Shown here: one piece after another, positions 10,740 to 19,539 of the stretch
Layout of the letters: every line of letters begins with the position of its first letter
How positions within the stretch are numbered: position 1 is the first letter of the stretch
Assembly: GCA_963921935.1 (NCBI GenBank)
Contig: OY998175.1
Coordinates: forward strand, 293,454,246 to 293,518,245
Direction: 5' to 3'
Length of the DNA stretch: 64,000 bases
Source: Galeruca laticollis
Lineage: Eukaryota > Arthropoda > Insecta > Coleoptera > Chrysomelidae
Translations under genes and position numbers: made by a program
The notes under the pieces: model-generated
What the model saw: the letters and a program-made list of their open reading frames with translations, nothing else
Databases searched by the model: none
Told to the model about the DNA's origin: nothing

Positions 10740-10992
10740 TTCAGTGGGAGGTTGCAATTGCATAATCCGAACAACTTACCATAATTAATAATTTTCGATA
10801 TTGTATCTAATTCATACTTTTTGACAAAACTCGTATACGAATGTAAAAATTTGACACCCGATATTTGCGTTTTACATTATAGACCATGCAGAACTTTTTA
10901 TATAGAATAACATTTTTCCGTTACATTAATAATAAAAAAGTTTTCCATATGTTGCAAACTTTTCAGACATCTGTATTTACTTGGATCGCTCT
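10740..10992 (-). repeat. Dispersed repeat, copy B (inverted partner of 4893-5190)
   Basis: The reverse complement of this stretch aligns by eye with 4893-5190, including the ATGTCTGAAAA, TGTTATTCTATATAAAAAGTT, GTAAAACGCAAATATC and GAGTTTTGTCAAAAAGTATG segments. See the partner entry. Confidence 0.6.
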
Positions 10993-12080
10993 AAAATACA
11001 AAGAACTCTTTTAAAATATATCAGTTTTCATAAAAATTTGAATCTTCACCCACTGAGATCAAGTTAGCACGTTTTGTATCAGACACATCCCAATTCGTCT
11101 TTATGTCATCTATGCCGAAATATTTTGCTGAAAATTATCTAGGAATTATTCACAATCTTTCCTTATGTCACAATACAAGTTTAAACTTGTAAGTAAACAG
11201 TTAAATATTCTAAGAACAAAGAAAATTTTTATTTTTCCATATAGTAACATTAATAAACTTCAATGTGTCCTTTTCACTTCATATCTTAAATATATGTAAA
11301 ATTCACATAAATTAAAAGGTTCTATTTTTTATTCCTAACTGTACGTTTAGACATAAACAGTAACGAAAATTGTAACGAAGTAATAAAATTTACCATTCAC
11401 ATTTTACACAGAACATTTATTTTGATTTGTAACATAGGAAGAACCATATAAGCGAGACAATAGGCGTGTGCCAAAATGTACTGCCAGTATTCTAGTTATG
11501 TCTTCATAAATCACGCTGCTAACAGGGCAGCAATCCAATTTTAATATGCATACTAATATGTAAACAGTTTTCGTGTTGCTGATTGAAACAAGTTTTCTAA
11601 ACGTGTAGGATTAATAAACAAACAAAATTATTATCTGTTTTAATTTTCTTTTTCTAAAAGTTACAAATTTATTTTTTATATGATAAGGGTTAGAATAAAC
11701 AGGGTTTTACACAGTGTTTAAAACAAATGTAGAATCAGGTATAACTATTGACCAAATATAAGCTTATTAAAATATTTAGGTGACAGGCGGCAAAATTGAA
11801 ATATTTTATCAATTGTGTAGATAAACAGGGTACAATCTAAGCAATTTTGGTCAGTTAAATGTGTTAATTGTCAAATAAAACTTCGAAAACCAATATAACT
11901 GTTGAGTTTGAAGTAATAGATATTAAATCTTTTTTAGTGGGCACATAATTGTTCATATGTGAGTTGTTGATAGACTATAAGTAGTTGTTTAAATATTGTA
12001 ACTTGTGGTTTGAACATAAGCTTAAATATATCTCTTTTTTTCTTTGATCTATTTTGTACACTTTTTTACATTCACAAGTG
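10993..12080. other. AT-rich intron sequence, nothing recognised
   Basis: No long ORF, no clear terminal repeats and no recognisable RNA gene in this stretch. Confidence 0.5.
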
Positions 12081-13061
12081 AGTAGATGACCAAGGCGGGT
12101 TCTGGAGCACTTTCAAGATCATAGATGGAAGCTGCAATAGGGGTAACCTAACATAGCAGACCCCCCGAAAACATGTGCAGCGGAAGTCGGTTATCTTGGA
12201 TTTCTTATCCTGTGACGTAATGACAGGTGACGCACGTGACAGATGACACATACGACACATATCACAGACCATACGACGGAAGACATACGTTACAGATCGT
12301 ACGACATAAGACACATACCATATGAAAGAAAATATACGTCACTTAACACATGACTCATGTTCGAATTCAATCCAATCAATAATAACAGAGATGTACGTTA
12401 GTCCCCTTATAGCTTTACCTGTTTACCTCGTCCATATCATCTCCTCTTCATAATTCCGTTTGTTCCACTTCAATCTGACCAATAATAGCCGGGTTACGTG
12501 CTAGTGCTTTTATGATATTTACGTAGGAGTTTACCCTTTGTCTATACGCCGTCTCTTTCATAATGTCGTTTGTTCGACCTCGATCCGATCAATAATAACA
12601 GAGATACAGACTAGTGTCTTTATGGCATTTACATAGGAGTTTACCCTTTGTCTATAGCCCCTCTACTTCATAATGACGTTTGTTCGACTTTAATCCGATC
12701 AATAATAACGGATATTTATGCTAGTGCGCTTATGGCTTTACTTGTTTATCTCTTGTCTATACCCCGTCTCCTTCATGATGCCGTTTGTCCCACATCAATA
12801 CGATCAATAATAACAGAGATACATGCTAGTCTTCTTATGACACTTACGTAGGATGTTTCCCCTTATCCCCTCTCATTCATAATGCCGTTTGTTCGACTTC
12901 AATCGGATCAATCTGGTGCGCACGCAGCTTTGGTTACGAAATCCAAGATGGCCGACTTACGCTACACACGTTTTCGGGGGGTTTGCTATGTTAGGTTACC
13001 CCTATTGCAGCTTTCATCTATGACCCTTAAAGTGCTCCAGAACCCGCCTTGTTCGTCTACT
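12081..13061. mobile_element. Non-autonomous TIR element with internal ~112-bp tandem repeats
   Basis: Long inverted repeats of about 130 bp bound a 981-bp element. The left arm begins AGTAGATGACCAAGGCGGGT (12081) and the right arm is its inverse, ending ACAAGGCGGGTTCTGGAG when read backwards from 13061. Both arms contain GCAATAGGGGTAACCTAACA and CCCCCCGAAAAC. The middle holds about five imperfect units of roughly 110 bp, each with CTTCATAAT.CCGTTTGTTC, GATCAATAATAACAGAGATA and GCTAGTG.TTTTATGG. No coding capacity was found, so it would depend on a transposase in trans. The superfamily was not identified and the target duplication is not obvious. Confidence 0.75.
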
Positions 13062-13515
13062 GCTTATCGAACTTGAATTTACAAATTTGAAAATTCCTTG
13101 ATTGATTAAATAAAACTTCTTGCTAAGTATGCACACACACCTAAAGGGACTGGATTTGTATTCAGATCCATGCTCTATTGCCTAGAATCAAAGATGAAAG
13201 TGGATTGAAAACATTGTTTGCCATAACTGTTCATTATGCCACTCTCCAGAGAAATGGGGACTTCCACTAAATTCCATTCTTTATAACCAAGGATTAAGAA
13301 ACTAATATTGAAAAGTCCGTTTTTTGTATTTGCTTCAATATTCTGTCGATTGTTGGGAGGTCAGTGATGGTCATAGTTACTGTTCCAACAAAATAATCAA
13401 ATACTATAGTGTCCGGTCAGCTGACGTAAGCTGGTAGGCAACCGAACAATGCCATTGTTTACATTGTAATATTGCAGTTTTATTGTTTGCAATAAGTTTT
13501 TTAAACATTTTGACT

Positions 13516-13658
13516 ATGACTTAGTTTTGTGCCATTGTAAATTGTGATCGTAGAAATGAAAGGGATACTAGGTTATCAATCTTTAGGTTCCTCTCGTTAT
13601 TAAATAATAGGAGTCAACCAGAAGTACTGCGATTGGAACGCCGATAAAAATTGATCAG
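13516..13658 (+). pseudogene. THAP zinc-finger N-terminal exon relic
   Basis: After ATG at 13516 the frame reads M-T-stop, then FCAIVNCDRRNERDTRLSIF and RFLSLLNNRSQPEVLRLERR, then a second stop and KLI before a CAG|GTAATG donor. The C-x4-C pair close to the start, a basic NRxERD segment, an F.RF turn and a basic helix ahead of a splice donor are the layout of a THAP domain first exon. THAP domains bind DNA in P-element-type transposases and in host factors. Two in-frame stops show decay. The later C-x2-H half was not found nearby; a similar second-half segment is at 48544-48627, too far away to join with confidence. Confidence 0.45.
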
Positions 13659-14699
13659 GTAATGTTGTCTAATACTGGTCAATTCATATATAATTTTGTG
13701 CTTAAATAAAATGCCTTCTGTTGTTGCACCCAACCGCAACTAAAAGCTACAAATGCTTGCTTAGATTTGAAGGCTTTTAACTCAGCGTTTGTAAAAGATT
13801 TCTGGTATGTTTAAGGTAATCCATATTATCAATATAATGCACTTTGGGTAAGTCTTTAGAATCACTAGAGCATTCGTTTAAATCTAAAGTATATGGATCG
13901 ACATTTTGAATTAAAGCCACTTTTTCTTCACACCGTTATCAGGCTTCATCTTCTAGCATGAACAAATAGGAACTTAGGAACGAAACTAAAACAGAAGTAC
14001 TACCACTTCGTTCTGCAATTACAATGGTAAAACAATGACAGTGTGGAATTGTGTGCCCACCGCACTCAAAGTCATGCATACTTTTGTAGCGATAACCGAG
14101 GTGAATTCACAATTATATAAATAAACCTCCACTGTGTGATTAGTTTTTTAACATAATGTTGTTCTCCTGAAATTAATGTTAACATATGAAGTACCTGGAT
14201 ATTTGTATCCCTGAAAATAACCTCAAATTATCAAAATTTCATCATACAATTTCAAACTAGTTAATAATTTCAATTTTACCTTCAAATATTTTACTTAAGC
14301 TACATATAAGCTCTATATAGAAATATAGAATTTATACTTGTAGTTTTTCTATATTTTCCTACTAAATATTTTAAATCTATTTGTTCTGTACTTTATGTTT
14401 ATTCTAATTACTTTGAAAATTATATATTTAATTGATTATGACATAGATTAATCACTTTATAATTTATAATACTATTACATTTGATTAATTGGCAAGATTT
14501 ATTACAAATAATTACTTACACGTTACACTGTTCAGTTTTTATTTATTTTCCTGTTACAGAACATATTTTTACATTTCACAATAAACAATTTAATATTATC
14601 AGAGATAACAGTGATTTATAAATAATTACTATTCTAAATTCTTAACTAATGCTATTGTGAAAAAATGTCAATGAATAAACGAAAATGTGTTCTGTAATA
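13659..14699. other. AT-rich intron sequence, nothing recognised
   Basis: No coding sense or repeat structure was recognised. Part of 13700-14100 is less AT-rich and may be decayed coding sequence of the element that supplied the THAP-like relic, but no motif supports this. Confidence 0.4.
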
Positions 14700-15066
14700 A
14701 TATTTACTTGTGGTATGGCATTGGAAAGACCTTTGCTGCACTTTAGCTGCAAAACCCCAAACCAATCCATATACCTTCTACGTTTGCTTATGCTGCATGT
14801 TTATGTGTAAAAGGACGTCCTGGTGCACGCTCCTGTGGACCTTCCATCGCCTGGTGTACCCCCAGTCCACAGCACTTTTCGTTCTTTTCACCAACCCTGG
14901 GAAATCGACCAGACAAGGCAACAGCAGGCCGCAGGACATCCACACTACGTACAATCGTCATTGTATTGCACTGACATTGTCCCTATTAAGGTACACTATT
15001 AATTTTTTTTGTTTCCAACATCCACACTTTTTATACCCAGTCTTGTGGTCAAATAATTGTTTTTAG
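14700..15066. other. GC-richer segment of unknown nature
   Basis: A block at about 14710-14950 is clearly richer in G+C than its surroundings and is open for 118 codons on the + strand (14710-15066) under a non-ATG start. The peptide (for example FVLFTNPGKSTRQGNSRPQD) matches nothing I recognise. It could be part of a mobile element; there is no further evidence. Confidence 0.3.
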
Positions 15067-15160
15067 GTGTATTTTTAGGCATTTTTAACAATATAAATAA
15101 CTCATCACAACCTTCAGAAATTACCAAATGGTGGAACACACTTATATTAATTATGTAAAG

Positions 15161-15332
15161 TAAATAAGATGGGATATTGGTATCAATAAATGTGTGATAG
15201 AATGGAATTTTTGATATTATAAGTCTTATTAATAGTTTCCAATAAACAATTTATACACATTCCACAATCCATATAAATAAGATGGGATATTGGTATCAAA
15301 TCAATGTGTGAAGGAATGGAATTTTTGATATT
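15161..15332. repeat. 58-bp direct repeat flanking a 55-bp retroelement ORF1 scrap
   Basis: TAAATAAGATGGGATATTGG followed by ...GGAATGGAATTTTTGATATT occurs at 15161-15218 and again at 15274-15332. Between the copies is ATAAGTCTTATTAATAGTTT and onward, which matches 19140-19184, the start of ORF1 of the adjacent CR1-like element, with one or two changes. The second copy abuts the (TTTA)n tail of that element. Confidence 0.7.
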
Positions 15333-15516
15333 TATTTATTTATTTATTTATTTATTTATTCCAAACAGGTTGTATAACCTAATTACATGGAATAAGTATT
15401 AACAATTCCAAAATTCTATACTAACATTATATAGTATGACTATTTATACATGAAGCAGTGATATTGATTGATGCAGAGAATAAAGACAAAGACGACTAAT
15501 TTCCAAAAGTGTCCCT

Positions 15517-18381
15517 TCATACACCGAACTTTTTAATATGTTCACAAATATTTTTCTTGAATTGTCTAATTGACATTGTCCAATCTATTTCAGTAACATT
15601 ATTTATCCTATTGGCAAGTTTTAACATGGTCTCCAGAGGAGAACAAACTGACATTCTTAATCTCCCAAACAATAAGGAGGATCGAGTTAACCTTGACGGA
15701 ACTTTGAAAGGAATTGAGTACAATAAATTACTTGATGTCGACATACAATTTATTATTTTATACAAGAAAATCATCATGTTTAATTTACGCCGACCAGTGA
15801 TAGACATAACATCAAATTCTTCCCGTAATCTAGTTGTTCTGATTGTTCTATAATCCGGCCAATGCTTATATTTTTTATAATACAAGAACCGTAAGTATTT
15901 GTTCTGCACTTTCTCAATATTTTCCAGGTACATTTGGGGTTGATCTCCCCAGATCATAGACCCAAACTCAAGTTTAGGTCTTACTAAGGTATTGAACAAC
16001 TTTTTTATAGTCTCTGTATTTGAGAAAAGAATGCTTTGTCTGAAGACTAGACCCATTATACGATTGGCACTCCTGACTGATTTTTGTATATGTGCAAAGA
16101 AAGACATTTGACTATTATAAATAATTCCAAGATCCTTAACTTCATCCTTCCTTTCTAATACTTCTTGGTCCATGAGATAATCAAAAATGATACACTCCTT
16201 TTTCTTAGATATAGACATAACACAACATTTTTCAACATTAAAACGTAATTTATTCTCCTTGCTCCATCTAATTATGCTGTTTATATCTTTTTGTAGTAGT
16301 ATGCAATCCCGAACAGTCTGAATCTTCCTAAACATCTTGAAGTCATCTGCAAATACCAAACTCTCAGAATTCGAAACATAACCTGGAAGATCATTGATAA
16401 ATAAAACAAACAACATCGGACCAAGGTTTGATCCTTGTGGAACTCCCGAGTTTGCATGGAATTTTCCAGATGTATTTCCGTTATATTTTACTACAAAATG
16501 CCTGTTACGTAGATAGTTTGATATAAGTTTCAATAAATTATTTGACATTCCATACTTGTGTAATTTTTTAAGCAATATGTCGTGATTCATTTGATCGAAA
16601 GCTTTTTTAAAATCTGTATATATGACATCCAGTTGTAATCGATCCTGGAACGTATCGTTTACAACTTCCGCAAAATTAAATAAATTTGTGTTTATTGAGC
16701 GTCCCGACGTAAATCCATGCTGTTGATCAACAATTATATTATTTTTTACGTGATTATAAATTTTCAGATATATTATCTGTTCAAAAACCTTAGAAACAGC
16801 ACACATAATCGAAACACCCCTGTAGTTCTCAACAATATTTTTATCTCCAGATTTGTGTATAGGAGAGTATAATGATAATTTCCATTTTTCCGGAAATTGT
16901 GCGTTTGTGAGTATATTATTATAGATATGTAATAAAGGTGTCCCTAGCCATTCATAGCATCCTTTTAGTATGTATGGAGGAATTCCGTCGGATCCAGCTG
17001 CTTTTTTGGGTTTTAATTTTTTTATTGCTATCACATAATCATTTATTGTAATCTCAGAAATATTTAAAATAGGATTATTACTAATTAAATCCTTGAAGTC
17101 GATATTATAATTAGACTGTTCGGGGCAATGCACCGATGCAAAATATTCAGCAAATTTTTCTGCTACTTCCCCTTCGACAACTTTTCCATCCTTAAATCTA
17201 AATGTACCTACCTGCTTAGAAAAACTATTATTTTTATTTACGTATGTCCAAAATATATTCATATTATTACTTAAACTATCTTCGACTTGACGCAAATACT
17301 TTTTATGCTCGGTGTTTATTAATGCCTTAAGTTTTCTTCTCGTTTCTATATACTTTTCGTTATAATAGTTTGAAATAAATTTTAATTTTCGGTGATTATT
17401 TTTTTCCTTTAATAACTTTTTAATATCCGAAGTGAACCATTTGGGAAATTTTTTGAAGTTTTTATAAACTTTATATTTGGGAACAGTTGTTTCAAATACA
17501 CTATAAATTTTTTTATAAAAATTATCCAATGCAGTATTTACATCTGTCTGATCAGTAACGTCGTCCCACGCTGTATCCCTTAGCATTTTGCTCATATTTT
17601 CAAAGTTTGCTTTTTTAAAATTGAAATTATTACTGTTGCCAAGCTTGGTGACCACATTATCGATTACTCTATTAAAAGTTACTTTGATGTCTAGAGATGG
17701 GTGGAAACAATCTTCCGTTACTAAAGGTAACAGTTCATGAGATACTGTGCAGTTATTTATCATGTCGGTGGAGGTAATTACCAAGTCTAGAGTTTTATTT
17801 TGATGATTTTTTATGTTATTACATAGCATTAATGAATTGTAACTCAAAAAGTCAATCAGAACGTCTAATTTATCGCTAGTTTTTGTAAAGTTTAGAGTTT
17901 TACCTTGAATTTCCGGTAAGTTGAAATCACCCAGAATAAATGTATTGTTAATATTAGAGATATGTTGTTGCAGTAATTCCAAGCAATTCACATAATGGGT
18001 TAGATGAGCATCCGGTGGAATGTATATGCCGATAATTTGAGCTTTAAATTTATTATTTATCTTTATATCAACAATCACTATCTCGAAAAACGATTGATGT
18101 TGCACATAATTTAAAATTTTGTATTTCCGCTGTACTGCTATCATAACACCGCCCCTGGATTTTCCGGTTATTTCCAAATTTCTATCTGATCTTATTACGT
18201 TATACACATTTAAATCAACAAGTTCCCCATCTGCTATGCCCTCATGAAGCCATGTTTCAACTGCCACAATTATATCATAATTATTTTGTAAGGAATTATT
18301 ATAAAACTCAGCCGTCTTCGTCCTTAATCCTCTACAGTTTTGAAAATTTATAAAAATATCTATCATTTTGTGTATAGTCAT
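15517..18381 (-). CDS. Intact retrotransposon ORF2: AP endonuclease and reverse transcriptase, 954 aa
   Basis: A single uninterrupted frame starts at a true ATG (18381). Residues about 10-230 form an apurinic-type endonuclease: INFQNCRGLRTK, AVETWLHEG, RSDRNLEITGKSRGGVMIAV and FILGDFNLPE (GDFN, catalytic Asp). Residues about 440-720 are the reverse transcriptase: LKPKKAAGSDGIPPYIL, ENYRGVSIMCAVSKVFE, QQHGFTSGRS, VIYTDFKKAFDQMNHDIL, NSGVPQGSNLGPMLFVLF and the active site LVFADDFKMF. The C-terminal part (LVRPKLEFGSMIWG..., FLYYKKYKHWPDYRTIR) is typical of the jockey/CR1 groups. The enzyme nicks target DNA and primes reverse transcription there. No stops in 954 codons suggests a young insertion, although the element lacks a complete ORF1. 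Antisense to ckn, within its intron. Confidence 0.93.
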   Translation of the reverse strand: MTIHKMIDIFINFQNCRGLRTKTAEFYNNSLQNNYDIIVAVETWLHEGIADGELVDLNVYNVIRSDRNLEITGKSRGGVMIAVQRKYKILNYVQHQSFFEIVIVDIKINNKFKAQIIGIYIPPDAHLTHYVNCLELLQQHISNINNTFILGDFNLPEIQGKTLNFTKTSDKLDVLIDFLSYNSLMLCNNIKNHQNKTLDLVITSTDMINNCTVSHELLPLVTEDCFHPSLDIKVTFNRVIDNVVTKLGNSNNFNFKKANFENMSKMLRDTAWDDVTDQTDVNTALDNFYKKIYSVFETTVPKYKVYKNFKKFPKWFTSDIKKLLKEKNNHRKLKFISNYYNEKYIETRRKLKALINTEHKKYLRQVEDSLSNNMNIFWTYVNKNNSFSKQVGTFRFKDGKVVEGEVAEKFAEYFASVHCPEQSNYNIDFKDLISNNPILNISEITINDYVIAIKKLKPKKAAGSDGIPPYILKGCYEWLGTPLLHIYNNILTNAQFPEKWKLSLYSPIHKSGDKNIVENYRGVSIMCAVSKVFEQIIYLKIYNHVKNNIIVDQQHGFTSGRSINTNLFNFAEVVNDTFQDRLQLDVIYTDFKKAFDQMNHDILLKKLHKYGMSNNLLKLISNYLRNRHFVVKYNGNTSGKFHANSGVPQGSNLGPMLFVLFINDLPGYVSNSESLVFADDFKMFRKIQTVRDCILLQKDINSIIRWSKENKLRFNVEKCCVMSISKKKECIIFDYLMDQEVLERKDEVKDLGIIYNSQMSFFAHIQKSVRSANRIMGLVFRQSILFSNTETIKKLFNTLVRPKLEFGSMIWGDQPQMYLENIEKVQNKYLRFLYYKKYKHWPDYRTIRTTRLREEFDVMSITGRRKLNMMIFLYKIINCMSTSSNLLYSIPFKVPSRLTRSSLLFGRLRMSVCSPLETMLKLANRINNVTEIDWTMSIRQFKKNICEHIKKFGV

Positions 18382-18676
18382 TGAGACTCCTGAACTATTT
18401 AAATATATACAAAAAGGAACAATGCAATTACTTAGTTTATAATCCTAAAAAATCGCAATCAAGCAAACTTTCTTTCAAGGTGAGTAGAAATGTACAATTG
18501 AAAGTTCCCAACTTAAAGAATATTCCTCTTATCATTAATGACAACATAAAAAAAAAGTTGTAAATAATTACTATTAAAAATGTTTTGTTTTTTGAATTAT
18601 GTAGAATATAGCAAAGCTGTCCATAAACGTAAAATAAAATAAACAATGAAGTATACATAAAGAAAATAATTACAAA

Positions 18677-19181
18677 AGATCTTCAATTGAGTCAATCTTC
18701 CTTATTTCATTTCCAACCTTTAGAAAAACTCTTCCTCCATTGCTCCATGCCTGTTTCTTTCCATATTTATTCTTAGCTTCGGACAGTAATAAATACTTGG
18801 TTTTTGCTAAATACTCGTTGACGAAAATGTTTGTTGATTTTAGTTCTCTTCTAGCCTTCAGAACGGCATTTTTTTTAGTACCGATAGAAACTCAACTATC
18901 ACTGTTCTATTTTTACGATTACCATCATTCATTTTTCCTAGCCTGTATAAGTTAATAACATCTGATTCAAAACATTTCACCTTCATTGTATTGTTTACGA
19001 TATTCAGCATAATCGACATTAAGCTCTCGCTGTCAGTTTCAGCAATGCCGTCAAATCTTAGAGTTTTTCTTCTTTGGTAAGTATCTATCTCATCCAATTT
19101 TTTTGATATATCCCTTATCTTATCATCGTGAGCTACTATATAAGTCTTATTAATAATTTCCAATAAACAATTTATACACAT
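18677..19181 (-). pseudogene. Retrotransposon ORF1 fragment (coiled coil plus RRM-like)
   Basis: From ATG at 19181 the frame reads MCINCLLEIINKTYIVAHDD, a short coiled coil (IRDISKKLDEIDTYQRRKTL) and RFDGIAETDSESL..., then VINLYRLGKMNDGNRKNRTV and IVEFLS. This is the usual coiled-coil-to-RRM junction of L1/CR1-type ORF1 proteins. A shift at a T-rich run (18866-18875) breaks the frame; the remainder (KARRELKSTKIFVNEYLAKT, NKYGKKQAWSNGGRVFLKVG) is readable in another frame down to a stop near 18677. ORF1 proteins bind the element RNA. The copy is truncated at its N-terminus and frameshifted, so it is not functional. Confidence 0.75.
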
Positions 19182-19185
19182 TCTA

Positions 19186-19539
19186 GTGGTTACAACTTAA
19201 AGTCAATCAGTTCAGTGAACTGTAGTTTTTTCTCTAACAAATAAAATAAATAAAACAGAAACTTCGCTTGAAAGTAATTAAATTTTAAATCTATTAATAT
19301 TTTATGGTTGTGGTGATTGTAAAGTTTTTAGCACCTCATATAGAATAGTATTTCATTCAATAAATTTATATCTGGTCTTTTTCCAGTGAGTATTTGCTTT
19401 TACTAAATTAGTGATATTAAATAATAAAACCACATATACATTACTTTTTGTAGTATATCCTTATTCAAAATTCAGAATCATAATGGAACACTTTCTGGAT
19501 AAATAATTACGTTTCAAGACAGCAGTAGAAACCGCAGCG
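19186..19539. other. AT-rich intron sequence, nothing recognised
   Basis: No open frame of note and no repeat structure. Confidence 0.5.

Larger units (their letters stand above)
15333..19185 (-). mobile_element. CR1/jockey-group non-LTR retrotransposon, 5'-truncated, with (AAAT)n tail
   Basis: Minus-strand element. Its 3' end is a simple-repeat tail, seen as TTTA repeats at 15332-15360 on the + strand. It carries a C-terminal part of ORF1 (18677-19181) and a full ORF2 (15517-18381). The simple-repeat tail rather than poly(A) fits CR1-group elements; the exact clade was not determined. The 5' end is truncated inside ORF1. A normal target-site duplication was not found; see the unusual repeat at 15161-15332. 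Confidence 0.8.
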
